DNA of 64,000 bases from Clostridiales bacterium (lineage in GTDB: Bacteria; Bacillota; Clostridia; Lachnospirales; Lachnospiraceae). The position numbers were made by a program, and so were the translations under genes. Location of the stretch: positions 124,001 to 188,000 of the forward strand of contig DUNO01000001.1 in the NCBI GenBank assembly GCA_012839295.1, given 5' to 3'. How positions within the stretch are numbered: position 1 is the first letter of the stretch; every line of letters starts with the position of its first letter. Shown one piece after another: positions 25,094-34,088 of the stretch. A model generated the notes under the pieces. That model was given only the letters and a program-made list of their open reading frames with translations. It ran no database searches and was not told the origin of the DNA.

Positions 25094-26508
25094 ACCATAC
25101 CTATACTGTTTTCCGTATCCAGTATGCCCTGTTCAAGCGTGAAAAAGGGATGGCGTTATTCTATCTGCTAAGCATAGCCCTTATCGGTATTATCGCACCT
25201 GTTTTTCTGCATAGTGTGGGATCAAGCCTGATAATGGCAGCCCTTGTAACGATAATATTCTTAAAGCCAATTATTTCGGACAGTCTGGCCGGTGAAAGGG
25301 AGCAAAGAACGCTGGAACCGCTTTTATCAACCTCAATAAAGGGCAAAAGCATTCTTTGGGGGAAAGCCCAATTTTGCTTATTGTTCGCGGTGGGATTCTT
25401 CACAATGGCCGTGGTATGTGCCGTATTGGTTAACAGGATTGCTGGTTACAGGTTACCTTTGCAGCTGTGGCAATGGATTGGCATTGTACTTTTAATAGTT
25501 CCCGGTTTTAGCGCAATTACCATAACGGGGATTTATGCTTCCGCAATGTCCGAGAATCTACGTATTGCCGGCAGCAGGGTCTCGCGGATATCCTATCCCT
25601 TGGGTTTGTTGCTTGTTGTGTATTTTTCGGTTGTTTTTACGGGGCAATTTATGCCCACGCTCATGACCGGCTTTGCCCTTATTACCGTCTATCTTTGCAT
25701 CATAATAAGGTATGCGGTCAAAGTGTCGAGGATGGAGCAGTCAAATTACTTTGAGGAGATTAAAAGATCTGGTAAGCCGTATGAAAGCCCTGTTTCCTAT
25801 GGCGCATCCAAATCACAGTTTGGAATTGTTTTCAGGTATGAGATGAAATATGTATTAACACTTAAAATATTAATGATAAACTTTCTGGGCCTATGCTTTG
25901 CACCGGTGGCAATGGTATGCCTGCTGGCATATTATACAGGAGAAATTAACCTTAATTACGCTGTGCTCATAACAATCCTAATGATACCGAGGGTGCCGAC
26001 AAACCTGATTGCTTATTCCATTGGCGGCGAAAAAGTATATAAGACAGGGGAATCCCTGTTAGCTACGCCTTTGCGCACCAGAGCAATTTTTGTTGCCAAA
26101 TGCATGGTACCAATTCTTATTTCCCTGCTTATGCTGATATTGTCATCATCATTGACATTGGCGGGAGCAAATATATTAAGGGGATTTATACCCATTGCAG
26201 CCAAAAGTTACATATATAATGCCGAACAGCTCGTGCTTTTGTTCCCTGTAGGAATGATGTCCTGTACGATTATGGTGTTCATGGCAGGGATTCTGTCAGT
26301 CGTTATGAAGACTCCACGCCAAGGCTTATACGCGTCGAGCTTACTTGGGGCTGTTTTTGTTGTTCCTGCATTAGCAATTGTGTATCTGGCCCAGAACAGG
26401 CTATTATGGTCGGGTATGTATTTTGCTGTCCTGTTGGCTGGAAGCGTATTATGCTTGAAATGCATTTCTGGTAAGATAAGCAGACCCCAAATAATGGGGA
26501 AGCTATAA
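25090..26508 (+). CDS. ABC-2 type permease
   Basis: 472 residues with about twelve hydrophobic segments arranged as two halves, roughly 18-210 and 255-465, separated by a cytoplasmic segment (SRMEQSNYFEEIKRSGKP). An early EREQRTLEPLLSTSIKG motif, typical of ABC-2 exporters, follows the second helix; a related segment (YKTGESLLATPLRTRAIF) appears in the second half. This looks like an internally duplicated permease acting with the ATPase upstream. The substrate is unknown; antibiotic, lipid or sodium export are all known in the family. Confidence 0.85.
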   Translation: MNHTYTVFRIQYALFKREKGMALFYLLSIALIGIIAPVFLHSVGSSLIMAALVTIIFLKPIISDSLAGEREQRTLEPLLSTSIKGKSILWGKAQFCLLFAVGFFTMAVVCAVLVNRIAGYRLPLQLWQWIGIVLLIVPGFSAITITGIYASAMSENLRIAGSRVSRISYPLGLLLVVYFSVVFTGQFMPTLMTGFALITVYLCIIIRYAVKVSRMEQSNYFEEIKRSGKPYESPVSYGASKSQFGIVFRYEMKYVLTLKILMINFLGLCFAPVAMVCLLAYYTGEINLNYAVLITILMIPRVPTNLIAYSIGGEKVYKTGESLLATPLRTRAIFVAKCMVPILISLLMLILSSSLTLAGANILRGFIPIAAKSYIYNAEQLVLLFPVGMMSCTIMVFMAGILSVVMKTPRQGLYASSLLGAVFVVPALAIVYLAQNRLLWSGMYFAVLLAGSVLCLKCISGKISRPQIMGKL

Positions 26509-26563
26509 AAGCTTCTGTGTAGTATTTTAGGAAAATGATTGGCACAGTAGGCGGGAAGAGATC

Positions 26564-28267
26564 TTATTTTCTGGGGATCCTTTGAAAAAATGCAGCAAGC
26601 TCTCCCTTGACGATCTGCCAAGCCCCTTCTTTAATCTGGCAGCGTATCAGGGCATATGCCAGCTTTGGTGAAAAGGGTTTCGGGAAATAGGCCAGATAGC
26701 GGGGCTGCCAGTGGGTGGGGGCATATTTCTCCTTTGCATGGTGAAGCTGTTGAAATCCATAACTGCTATTTAGATTTTTATAAATATAAGAGAATAGCTT
26801 TTCCGGCAGTTTGGCTTTTTCAGAATCAGCCACATTGTACAGCGGGGACATACCCAGATTGCCCCATTTAATACCTTCTTCCTTGAACGTCATAAAGGCT
26901 TCATAGATGATCTTTTCCAATACGCCCTGGGGAGCATCACTGCGCCGGCGGGTGACATCAGCCAAATAACCGTCCGTATATGGCAAAAAGACCACAAAGC
27001 CTAGTACGGTCCCCGCTTCATCCCTTGCTATAAAATACCTCCGGTCAAGAGGCTCAGGAAGGCCTGTACCGCCCAGCATAAAATGCATCTCATAACCTCC
27101 CTTGGTTTTGAGCCATTCTGATGTAATGCCATCAATCTGCTTTTCTATGCCTAGATCGCGTCCGGCAGCCGGATTATACTCGGAAACGATAATCCCGGCT
27201 TTGGTTGCATGGTTGATTGCAGCACGCACCTTGGCTATTTTACCTCCCGCCAAATTATACTCCGGCAAATAGAAAGCTGCATCTTCCCCGAATTTTACCG
27301 TTCCAAAGCCTTGCTCGTTGTATAGGTCATAAAACTGTCCCGTTACATTGATAAGCAGGAGCTGGTAGGCATTCTGCCCGCAAAAATGCAAAATCTCCTG
27401 CAGGAAAATCCGGGCATCCTCCGCTTTGACAATGGGGTCGCCGCAGACAACGAATACCTCCCCCGTCACAGTATAGGCGCAAACACCCTCCACCTGGATC
27501 CCGAAGAGGTATTTTTTATCGTGCTCCAATGCAAGATAGGCTATGGTATTCTGTCCGTATTTTTTTACAAGGCTCCGCACCCGTCCGCGGTCCCGCCGGG
27601 TCACAAGAGGGGTATAAACCAACGGCTTTAGCAGAAGCACCGCTGAGGCAAATATAAAAGTCCAATTGATAAAAACAAGCACAACAGTATAAAGCCGTGC
27701 GGCTCTGCTCGTTGACTGTATGACATTGGTATCTATAAAAATCAGAAGCTGTACGGAGCGCCACAGCGCGTCCAGGATATCGTGGATATTCCGGAAACTG
27801 CCGCGCATGAGATAGATTCCCAGCGTTGCATTGATCAAAAGCAATATGGCCGAAAACCCAATTAGTCTCAATGCCGACTTGACGGTAACGGGATCGCTTT
27901 TCCGGGAGAAATTTTCATGGGAAATGCATAGTACAATGAGAATAAACAGCTCCAGCACCACGATTGGAACCGTGAGCCGCTGATACCGCCACACCTGCAC
28001 CACAATACTGGCAGACAATGCGCTTATCTCCACCAGCCAGGCCAGCCGCACACGTTTATAAAGCCGCTGGGCAAACAGCAGCATCAGTGACCCCAGCAGA
28101 AACGATACGATATGGTGCAGTACCATTTCGCCGGGATGGATAGTGCGGGTATAGAAATATGTAAATATCTGTGTAGCTCTCAGCGGTAAAGCAAGCAATA
28201 AATTCTTGATGCCAACTAATATAAGCATCATAATCGCTATGTTTTGCAGAATTTTATTTTGGTTCAT
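26564..28267 (-). CDS. MprF-like membrane protein with phosphatidylglycerol lysyltransferase (DUF2156) domain
   Basis: 567 residues from the ATG at 28267. Six or seven membrane segments occupy about 1-240. The C-terminal half (about 250-560) is the DUF2156 double-GNAT domain of MprF proteins: NTIAYLALEHDKKYLF, GEVFVVCGDPIV, AAFYLPEYNLAGGKIAKVRAAIN in pieces and RYFIARDEAGTVLGFVVF. MprF enzymes transfer Lys or Ala from tRNA to phosphatidylglycerol and make the membrane more positive, which protects against cationic peptides. The membrane part is about half the size of the full flippase of Staphylococcus MprF, as in many clostridial forms. The product lipid cannot be told from sequence. Confidence 0.87.
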   Translation of the reverse strand: MNQNKILQNIAIMMLILVGIKNLLLALPLRATQIFTYFYTRTIHPGEMVLHHIVSFLLGSLMLLFAQRLYKRVRLAWLVEISALSASIVVQVWRYQRLTVPIVVLELFILIVLCISHENFSRKSDPVTVKSALRLIGFSAILLLINATLGIYLMRGSFRNIHDILDALWRSVQLLIFIDTNVIQSTSRAARLYTVVLVFINWTFIFASAVLLLKPLVYTPLVTRRDRGRVRSLVKKYGQNTIAYLALEHDKKYLFGIQVEGVCAYTVTGEVFVVCGDPIVKAEDARIFLQEILHFCGQNAYQLLLINVTGQFYDLYNEQGFGTVKFGEDAAFYLPEYNLAGGKIAKVRAAINHATKAGIIVSEYNPAAGRDLGIEKQIDGITSEWLKTKGGYEMHFMLGGTGLPEPLDRRYFIARDEAGTVLGFVVFLPYTDGYLADVTRRRSDAPQGVLEKIIYEAFMTFKEEGIKWGNLGMSPLYNVADSEKAKLPEKLFSYIYKNLNSSYGFQQLHHAKEKYAPTHWQPRYLAYFPKPFSPKLAYALIRCQIKEGAWQIVKGELAAFFQRIPRK

Positions 28268-28478
28268 ATGATCACCATTTCTTTTTATATATGCAGAGAA
28301 ATTGCAATAAGTCTGGTTGGAGTGCAGGCGGTGGGCTGTTGGACACAACCCGGTAGGATAACCGCTTTCCGGCAATTATACCACAAGAACTTCTGAGGAT
28401 GCAAGGACAACCACGTGGCTCTCTGTCCGTTGCAATATGTCACAAAAAGTCGAAAAACGCATATTATATTACTGCATC

Positions 28479-28515
28479 ATATAATTTTATATCTACAAGA
28501 GATATAATTTTATAT
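28479..28515. promoter_or_regulatory. Direct repeat of a 14-base AT-rich palindromic unit
   Basis: ATATAATTTTATAT occurs at 28479-28492 and 28502-28515, 23 bases apart (about two helical turns), in the region between the MprF-like gene and the Arg/Ser-rich gene. It may hold overlapping -10 elements or a regulator site. Confidence 0.4.
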
Positions 28516-28547
28516 GATTGCAAATATAATCGGAGTGAGGTGTTTGT

Positions 28548-28760
28548 ATGGGCTATGACAGAAATCAATCTTACAGAGGGCACAGCTATTATTCGGCAGG
28601 GAATAGCTCCATGAGTGATCCTAACAGATCAGACGGCAGGGTAAGCAGATCCCGCAGCAGGTCGGATAGACGTTCTCCATGGAGGTCAGACCGCAATTCC
28701 AGGCCTGGCCGCAGATCCGTTTCCCGGTCCTACAGCAGGCGCTATAGCAGATCAAACTGA
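28548..28760 (+). CDS. Arg/Ser-rich small basic protein
   Basis: 70 residues with a proper ribosome site (GGAGTGAGG before ATG). 18 arginines and 20 serines make up more than half of the chain; the second half is a run of RS/SR steps (SRSRSRSD, RRSVSRSYSRR, YSRSN). The N-terminus is Tyr/Ser/Asn-rich. It has no hydrophobic core and is likely disordered and nucleic-acid or polyanion binding. The composition is like the RS domains of eukaryotic splicing factors, and the very next gene, 12 bases on, is a protein kinase, so it may be a phosphorylation substrate. A spore or DNA-compaction role is another possibility. I recognise no named family. Confidence 0.7.
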   Translation: MGYDRNQSYRGHSYYSAGNSSMSDPNRSDGRVSRSRSRSDRRSPWRSDRNSRPGRRSVSRSYSRRYSRSN

Positions 28761-28772
28761 CCCTAAGCCGCT

Positions 28773-29519
28773 ATGGACCTTCAGATAAAAAAATGGATCG
28801 GCAATGCGGATCAATATTACAGGGAGAATGATGTTATAGACACTTATACCATCCAGCAATTATTGGGTGAGGGGCGGTATGGAATCGTATATCTGGCGGT
28901 TGATGGGGAGAACAACCAATATGTCGTAAAACAACTAAAGAAGGATATGATGAAGAAAAGCGGCAACAAATTGTTTTATGAGGAAATGGTTTTAAGGAAG
29001 CTGCAGCACCCCTGCTTCCCGAAATTCATATCCAATTTTAAGGATGGAACCAGGGAAGGCTATATACTGGAGTATATGGAAGGGGAGGTGTTTGAAGATA
29101 TCCTGCAAAAGGAGGGGCATCAATTCAGCCGGGAAGAGATTTACGAAATATGCGGCCAGTTGCTTGATATCATTGAGGTACTGCATGGCTGTGGCATCGT
29201 CCACAGGGACATCAGGCTGCCCAATGTCATCAGAAAGGATAATAAAGAACTCTCACTGATTGATTTTGGCCTTGCCAGGATCATGAGGCCGGATTATTAT
29301 ACGAAGGAATCGGACTACTGGTATATCGGTGATTTTTTAATCCATCTGTATTACTCAACCTATCAAAAGGTAAGTAGGATTGATAAACCATGGTTTAAGG
29401 AGCTTGACTTAAATCCGGAGGAAAAAGTCTTTTTAAGAAAACTTATGGGGATTGAAAAAACCTATGGAAGTATTGCGGAAATCAGGCAACAGCTGGATAA
29501 AGTAAAGAAGGGGAATTAG
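28773..29519 (+). CDS. Eukaryotic-type Ser/Thr protein kinase, catalytic domain only
   Basis: 248 residues with all key kinase motifs: glycine loop LGEGRYGIVY (31-40), VVK with Lys53, a helix-C Glu in EEMVLRKL, the catalytic loop HRDIRLPN (Asp146, Asn151) and the DFG aspartate in LIDFGLA (Asp164). There is no membrane segment or PASTA repeat, unlike PrkC. It should be an active cytoplasmic kinase. No good ribosome site precedes it; it starts 12 bases after the Arg/Ser-rich gene, so translation is probably coupled. The catalytic loop Arg in place of the usual Lys (HRDIRLPN rather than HRDIKPxN) is uncommon but occurs in small bacterial kinases. Confidence 0.9.
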   Translation: MDLQIKKWIGNADQYYRENDVIDTYTIQQLLGEGRYGIVYLAVDGENNQYVVKQLKKDMMKKSGNKLFYEEMVLRKLQHPCFPKFISNFKDGTREGYILEYMEGEVFEDILQKEGHQFSREEIYEICGQLLDIIEVLHGCGIVHRDIRLPNVIRKDNKELSLIDFGLARIMRPDYYTKESDYWYIGDFLIHLYYSTYQKVSRIDKPWFKELDLNPEEKVFLRKLMGIEKTYGSIAEIRQQLDKVKKGN

Positions 29520-29525
29520 GTAGGA

Positions 29526-29564
29526 AGCCATGTGGTTTAAGGATCGTCTAAGAATCACATGGCT
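29526..29564 (+). terminator. Hairpin after the kinase gene
   Basis: AGCCATGTG (29526-29534) pairs with CACATGGCT (29556-29564). AGGA/TCCT bases outside extend it. No T-run follows, so it may be a weak terminator or processing site. Confidence 0.5.
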
Positions 29565-29605
29565 CCTATTTATAAAAATATTGCAGTGATGGAAGAGGGG
29601 TTTGG

Positions 29606-30169
29606 ATGGAGAATTTTGCAGGGATAATAGGTACCTATGAGGATAGCTTCCGTGCCAACATTTATACAAGGGATCCCTTTCGGATGATTGGGCTCATTGA
29701 TGTGGGAATCCGCTATGCCTTTGGCATGGAAAGGGTAATCCTGGCCTATTACAGCTCCTCCGGCACTAACAGCGGCAAAATAAAAGGGTTATGGTATCCT
29801 ATTGTTGGAATCAAGGAGTATTCAGGGGACTTTCGGGAATTTACAGCTTACTTAAACCATGTGCTTACAGAAACAACAAAGGATGGGCATGCAGAGGAAG
29901 GGTGGTTGGCCAAATCCCCTTTTTTTGGAGGTGATAAGAAGGACATGGGATTAAGGGGCTTTTCCTGTGGGATCCATCAGGAAAAGCTTTTCGGAATAGG
30001 GAAGAAGCTCCGCTCCCTTTATGAAAATGGCAGGTACTCCCTTATAAAGGAGATGGATGCCGCATATATCAATTCCTCAGTGACAATAGATAAAAGACTA
30101 TACCATAATTTACGTACCCAAAGAGTAAATTACGAAGAATTTATCCGCGATATATATGAGGAAATATAA
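29606..30169 (+). CDS. Hypothetical protein, 187 residues
   Basis: A soluble protein of mixed alpha/beta make-up that I cannot assign. Visible segments include a start MENFAGIIGTYEDSFRA, a central YAFGMERVILAYYSSS strand, KIKGLWYPIVGIKEYSG and a helical C-terminus (NYEEFIRDIYEEI). Ribosome site GGAAGAGGGG. It lies downstream of the kinase with a hairpin between, and it may belong to the same group of genes, since no other promoter is obvious. No catalytic motif stands out. Confidence 0.6.
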   Translation: MENFAGIIGTYEDSFRANIYTRDPFRMIGLIDVGIRYAFGMERVILAYYSSSGTNSGKIKGLWYPIVGIKEYSGDFREFTAYLNHVLTETTKDGHAEEGWLAKSPFFGGDKKDMGLRGFSCGIHQEKLFGIGKKLRSLYENGRYSLIKEMDAAYINSSVTIDKRLYHNLRTQRVNYEEFIRDIYEEI

Positions 30170-30262
30170 TAGAGGGGTAGAAAAAAAGTTAAAAAAGTTA
30201 AAGGAGATAAAAGAATGATCTTGCTTCCAGACCCGTTTTTTGGTATAATAAGACGGTGTTAT

Positions 30263-30300
30263 AACAGCATTCCTGAAGCCGGGAATGCTGTTCTTGTATT
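30263..30300 (+). terminator. Terminator before the diguanylate cyclase gene
   Basis: A perfect 11-bp stem, AACAGCATTCC (30263-30273) with GGAATGCTGTT (30282-30292), eight-base loop, followed by CTTGTATTTTG. Confidence 0.7.
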
Positions 30301-30334
30301 TTGCAAAGGAAATTAATGTAAAAAGGATAAATCT

Positions 30335-31843
30335 ATGAAATGGATGAAGGAAGGATTTAAGCTGTTAATAAGCCGCTCCGATAAAGAGCAAAAAGAATTT
30401 AAACAGTATAACAATTTGATGGTTTTTAGCAGAATCCGGCTGATTTCCATAGCCACTATTTGCCTGGCAGCTTTTTGGGCCTATATGGATTGGATCATCA
30501 TAAAAAATGGCGCTGACCGGATTTACGGTGAAACGCTCATTGTACTGCATAGCATATGTGTGGTCATTTCAGCTGCATTCATAGTTTTCTATAACCGGAT
30601 CAAGGACAAAAATGAAAAAGTAAAATACCCCATCTTAGATATTGTTTTAAAGGTGTATGTATTTTTATATATTTTTATTGGTGCGGCTTCCTCTATCAAT
30701 AGTCAAAGATATACCGGTAATATTTATTCCTATATCATATTATCGCTAATTGCAGCGATTGCTATTTCCTTAAAACCCTTGTATATGCTTTTTGCCTTTG
30801 GGACAAATCATATAATTTTCCTTATCGGTACAGGTATTCTATGTAAGGATACGGATCTGTTTCTTGTTAAGCTGGTAAATGCCACAGTTATGGTTGTTGC
30901 CGCTTTTTTACTCAGCTTTGTCTTTTACCGCCATAGGATGGTAGAGTTTTTTTACCGAAAAGAATTAAAGGAAAATGAAGAGAACTTTAAGAAGCTTTTT
31001 TATTTAAATCCCTATCCCGCATTTATAACAAGAATGGAGGACGGAAAGATTATTGAAGCAAACCGCAGGGCATGCAGCCTGTTGGAAATTGATTCAGAAG
31101 AATTGCATAGCTTTTACGGAATCGATTGCTATATCAAGAATGACAGCATATTGGCACTGCAGGAAGAATTAATGGAGCATAGCAGTACCTATAACCGGAT
31201 TGTAGAGTATGATTTTCAAGGAAAGCATATGTGGGTTACGGCAAATTATGAATTAATTGACTACCACGGTGAGAAATGCATTTTAACAGGCATTATGGAT
31301 ATAACGGAAATCAGAAAAGCGGAGGAGGAGCTGACCCATTATGCTTCTATTGATTCCTTGACCGGAATTTTGAACAGAAGAATGGGCTTAAAAAAGCTGG
31401 AGGAGCTACTAGGGGAATCTAAAGAAGATTATCTGGAATTTGTGCTCTGCTTCCTGGATATTAATAATTTAAAGTATATTAATGATACCTATGGTCACGG
31501 AGAGGGAGACCGCTGTATTCTCACCTTCTGTAATGTTATCCGGGATAATCTGGAAGAGGAAGATATATTTTTCCGTATGGGTGGTGATGAATTTATCATT
31601 ATCTTCAAGGACCGGAACAAATCACAGTCGGAAAGGGTCTGGAACGAGATACTGAAACAGTTTCACGAAAGAAATCTGCAGGGAGAATTCCCTTATAAGA
31701 TTATGGCAAGCCATGGGTTAGCTTATTATCAATCGGGCATGGATATGGATTTAGAGTACATCATCGAAAAGGCAGATAAGCAGATGTATAGGGAAAAACA
31801 ACAGCTTAGGAAAGAATACTGCGCTAAAGTTGGACCGGAATAA
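30335..31843 (+). CDS. Membrane diguanylate cyclase with PAS domain
   Basis: 502 residues. Six hydrophobic segments fill about 28-205. A PAS domain follows (about 220-330; NPYPAFITRMEDGKIIEANR), then a GGDEF domain (about 345-500) with an intact RMGGDEF at 416-420 and SLTGILNRR at its start. It should make cyclic di-GMP from GTP in response to a membrane or PAS signal. The inhibitory RxxD site five residues before the motif is absent (EEED), so product feedback is probably lost. It stands alone between terminators. A strong c-di-GMP role in this organism's motility or biofilm is likely but not shown here. Confidence 0.93.
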   Translation: MKWMKEGFKLLISRSDKEQKEFKQYNNLMVFSRIRLISIATICLAAFWAYMDWIIIKNGADRIYGETLIVLHSICVVISAAFIVFYNRIKDKNEKVKYPILDIVLKVYVFLYIFIGAASSINSQRYTGNIYSYIILSLIAAIAISLKPLYMLFAFGTNHIIFLIGTGILCKDTDLFLVKLVNATVMVVAAFLLSFVFYRHRMVEFFYRKELKENEENFKKLFYLNPYPAFITRMEDGKIIEANRRACSLLEIDSEELHSFYGIDCYIKNDSILALQEELMEHSSTYNRIVEYDFQGKHMWVTANYELIDYHGEKCILTGIMDITEIRKAEEELTHYASIDSLTGILNRRMGLKKLEELLGESKEDYLEFVLCFLDINNLKYINDTYGHGEGDRCILTFCNVIRDNLEEEDIFFRMGGDEFIIIFKDRNKSQSERVWNEILKQFHERNLQGEFPYKIMASHGLAYYQSGMDMDLEYIIEKADKQMYREKQQLRKEYCAKVGPE

Positions 31844-31875
31844 GGAAGCAAAGCTTCTTTTTCCGGTTCTAAATT
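31835..31875 (+). terminator. Terminator of the diguanylate cyclase gene
   Basis: Outer arms CCGGAA (31835-31840) and TTCCGG (31861-31866) with inner GAAGC/GCTTC; a T-run interrupts the 3' side. The left arm includes the last codons of the gene. Confidence 0.6.
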
Positions 31876-31965
31876 CATAAATAGTATTCCGTAATTATTC
31901 AGATAACATGGTTATTTTAGGCAGATCAATAGTTTTTATTATCAAGAATTATTATCTGGTTTTTT

Positions 31966-32154
31966 TTATTTTGATGTAACAATTGATTGGATATAGATAA
32001 GCATGTCTTTTTTCGATTGTATTGTATGGGCATGATCAATAATCTGGCGCTGTGCTTCCGTTGGTAATGAGAGAAAATAATCCATTGCATTATATTGTTC
32101 AAGTGCTATACCAAGACCTACGGGTAATTCTGTACCGCTAGTATATTTTTCCAT
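31966..32154 (-). CDS. Small conserved-looking hypothetical protein
   Basis: 62 residues, ATG at 32154 preceded on the minus strand by AGAAAGGA eight bases upstream. The sequence begins MEKYTSGTELPVGLGIALEQ and contains a helix DYFLSLPTEAQRQIIDHAHTI. I recall closely similar short proteins as common hypotheticals in Lachnospiraceae, often in spore-forming species, without a known job. It is transcribed alone, toward the diguanylate cyclase. Confidence 0.7.
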   Translation of the reverse strand: MEKYTSGTELPVGLGIALEQYNAMDYFLSLPTEAQRQIIDHAHTIQSKKDMLIYIQSIVTSK

Positions 32155-32498
32155 GTTGAATCCTTTCTAATTAATATGATTTTATTAGTGCAGCATGATT
32201 TTCACCGTTGCAATCCACTGCCATAAATATGCTAAATTAATTCTGTTAAGATATCATATATTATCTTGCTTTTTTTCAAAAGTATTCAAAATGGGAAAAG
32301 GTCGGGAAAAAGATATATTTGTATAAACCCTTCAACTGGTGTAAAATAAAATCACTTAGTTTGAAGCTATGGGGGTATTCTTTGCCCCGAAGCTTGCAGC
32401 CTATTTGGGAAAAGATAATTTCAGGGTTCTTGCCGGAGGTGAGCGCAGGGAGAGGTTACTGCGGGATGGAGAATTTAACCATAAGAGGTGAGCAGGAG
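32155..32498. other. Divergent intergenic region
   Basis: Separates the 62-residue minus-strand protein from the chimeric plus-strand gene. AT-rich; the plus frame is open from 32319 but has no ribosome site there. No clear promoter could be fixed. Confidence 0.4.
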
Positions 32499-33983
32499 AT
32501 GGAACTGATTTCCAGATTGAAAAGCGATAAAAAGGAAAGAAGCGCGTATACGGTCACCGCTGCTTTTGTAGCGATGTATTGCTGGTATACGGCTTTCTGG
32601 GACAGTGTTAACCTTAAAATCCATATCGCGTCCCTGGGACTGGGCTTCAATGATGTACTTGCCGTGTTTCAGGTCGCCTGCGTTGCATCGGTTCTTTTTG
32701 GTTTTTTCTTTATCAGGGGCGAATACCTTTCCTCCCCGCGTTCCATATGGATAACGCTGCATATTCTGGCCTTTTCCCTGATGCAGCTTGTAGCGCTTTC
32801 GCCTATAAAAGAGCTGCTGGTCATCTCTGCGGCGGCCGGGGGTCTCTGTATCGGGTTCATCGGATACAGGCTTTTTTACGGCATGTTCTTTTACATATCA
32901 AAACCAAATCCCGTCAGAGCCGTGGCCATTGCTTATATTTTCATAAGAACCTATATCTGCACCTATGCCATAGCACCAGTGGGTAGATTTCCGGTGCTGT
33001 TCTTTAGTATTCAGGCTGTAACGCTGCTGGCCAGCATGATACTCAGCCTTGCATTCCGGGGAAATGATATGGAAATCCGGTATTCCCTGCGGGAAAATGA
33101 CTTTCAGCTGCGTGATACCTGGCCGACGCTGGTCTATGTAGCAATGTTTCAGATTTGTCTGTCCCTGTATCAGGGAATTATCGTTCCGAAGATGCCAGAG
33201 AGCTTCCGGCTCAATTCCTATCAGATACTTCCCAGTGCCGTCACGCTCTTTTGCATGCTGCGATTTAGCCGCTTCTTCACGATTACGAATACGGTACGCG
33301 GCAGCAACACCAGTGGCCTGGATCTCTATGGTAAAGTGGAGATGACACCGGAATCCACCGGCAACATCTTTGTGAATAACAATTTCCCCATTAAGGCTTC
33401 GCCCCACTCCATAGGCTCCCTCAGCATGACCAGCCTGATTCTTGGCAATGTCAATAACTTTATCCAGGTAGCTGACGGTAAGGAAATACAAACCATGATT
33501 ACCAAATCAGTGACCTGGAACAATCTGGGGGTCCCTTATTTGGTTAAAAACCCGATTTCCGTCAACGGTGGAATGACTGAGGCCATACTGACTTTGGCAG
33601 GCGGCGTTAACCTCCTGTTTGACAAGGACACAGGCATGGAAATCGGTAAGACTGGCCCTGGATCCTTAATAACGCTGGGAACAGTAGCTAATCCGGTCAT
33701 CTTTAGCTCTGTGCTGAAGCAGGCAGGAGCCTGGAATGGTCTGCACTTCTTTGACCAGATGGGAATGTCTTCAAAGCTGGAGGGTATGGTGCTTGAATAC
33801 GCCACCAACGGAATTACCTTTGAAGCGGTTCCGGGAGGGGATATCCTGAAGCAGTCTACCATACAGTTTTGCAAGGAGCTGGGAATTAATAAGAAGTTTA
33901 CCGATCTCCTAGAGTATATACTGGATTTTATGATGCCTGACCTGGGAAATATTTTTAAAGGTAATGGGCAGGACCAGAACTGA
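32499..33983 (+). CDS. Chimeric open frame: LuxR-type membrane sensor half joined to a secreted beta-helix-type domain
   Basis: 494 residues from ATG 32499 (GAGGTG eight bases upstream). Residues 1 to about 260 contain seven or eight hydrophobic helices and resemble the MFS-like membrane sensor half found before LuxR helix-turn-helix domains in clostridia (YCWYTAFWDSV; YQILPSAVTLFCMLRFSRFF). At about nucleotide 33280 the character changes abruptly to a Thr/Asn/Gly/Ser-rich, extracellular type of sequence (SVTWNNLGVPYLVKNP; LTLAGGVNLLFDKDTGMEIG; AGAWNGLHFFDQMG), which in other proteins forms a secreted right-handed beta-helix. The last 45 residues are helical again and unlike both parts. No LuxR domain follows. 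It is either a fusion made by deletion or, less likely, an unusual signalling protein. Confidence 0.6.
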   Translation: MELISRLKSDKKERSAYTVTAAFVAMYCWYTAFWDSVNLKIHIASLGLGFNDVLAVFQVACVASVLFGFFFIRGEYLSSPRSIWITLHILAFSLMQLVALSPIKELLVISAAAGGLCIGFIGYRLFYGMFFYISKPNPVRAVAIAYIFIRTYICTYAIAPVGRFPVLFFSIQAVTLLASMILSLAFRGNDMEIRYSLRENDFQLRDTWPTLVYVAMFQICLSLYQGIIVPKMPESFRLNSYQILPSAVTLFCMLRFSRFFTITNTVRGSNTSGLDLYGKVEMTPESTGNIFVNNNFPIKASPHSIGSLSMTSLILGNVNNFIQVADGKEIQTMITKSVTWNNLGVPYLVKNPISVNGGMTEAILTLAGGVNLLFDKDTGMEIGKTGPGSLITLGTVANPVIFSSVLKQAGAWNGLHFFDQMGMSSKLEGMVLEYATNGITFEAVPGGDILKQSTIQFCKELGINKKFTDLLEYILDFMMPDLGNIFKGNGQDQN

Positions 33984-34088
33984 TAAATGACCTATACCAT
34001 CGTGCCGCTATAAAAAACTGGGACTTGGATGCAAAATAGAAGTTGGGAAGCAGGGAGGCTGAACTTTTTGTTGAAAGGAGGCTGAACC

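Noticed and set aside
28399-28614. A 71-residue protein upstream of the kinase
   Set aside because: It has no ribosome site, begins in the AT-rich control region and overlaps the Arg/Ser-rich frame, which has a good ribosome site.
32898-33491. 197-codon minus-strand frame inside the chimeric gene
   Set aside because: No ribosome site, low-quality composition and full overlap with a plus-strand frame that has clear membrane helices.
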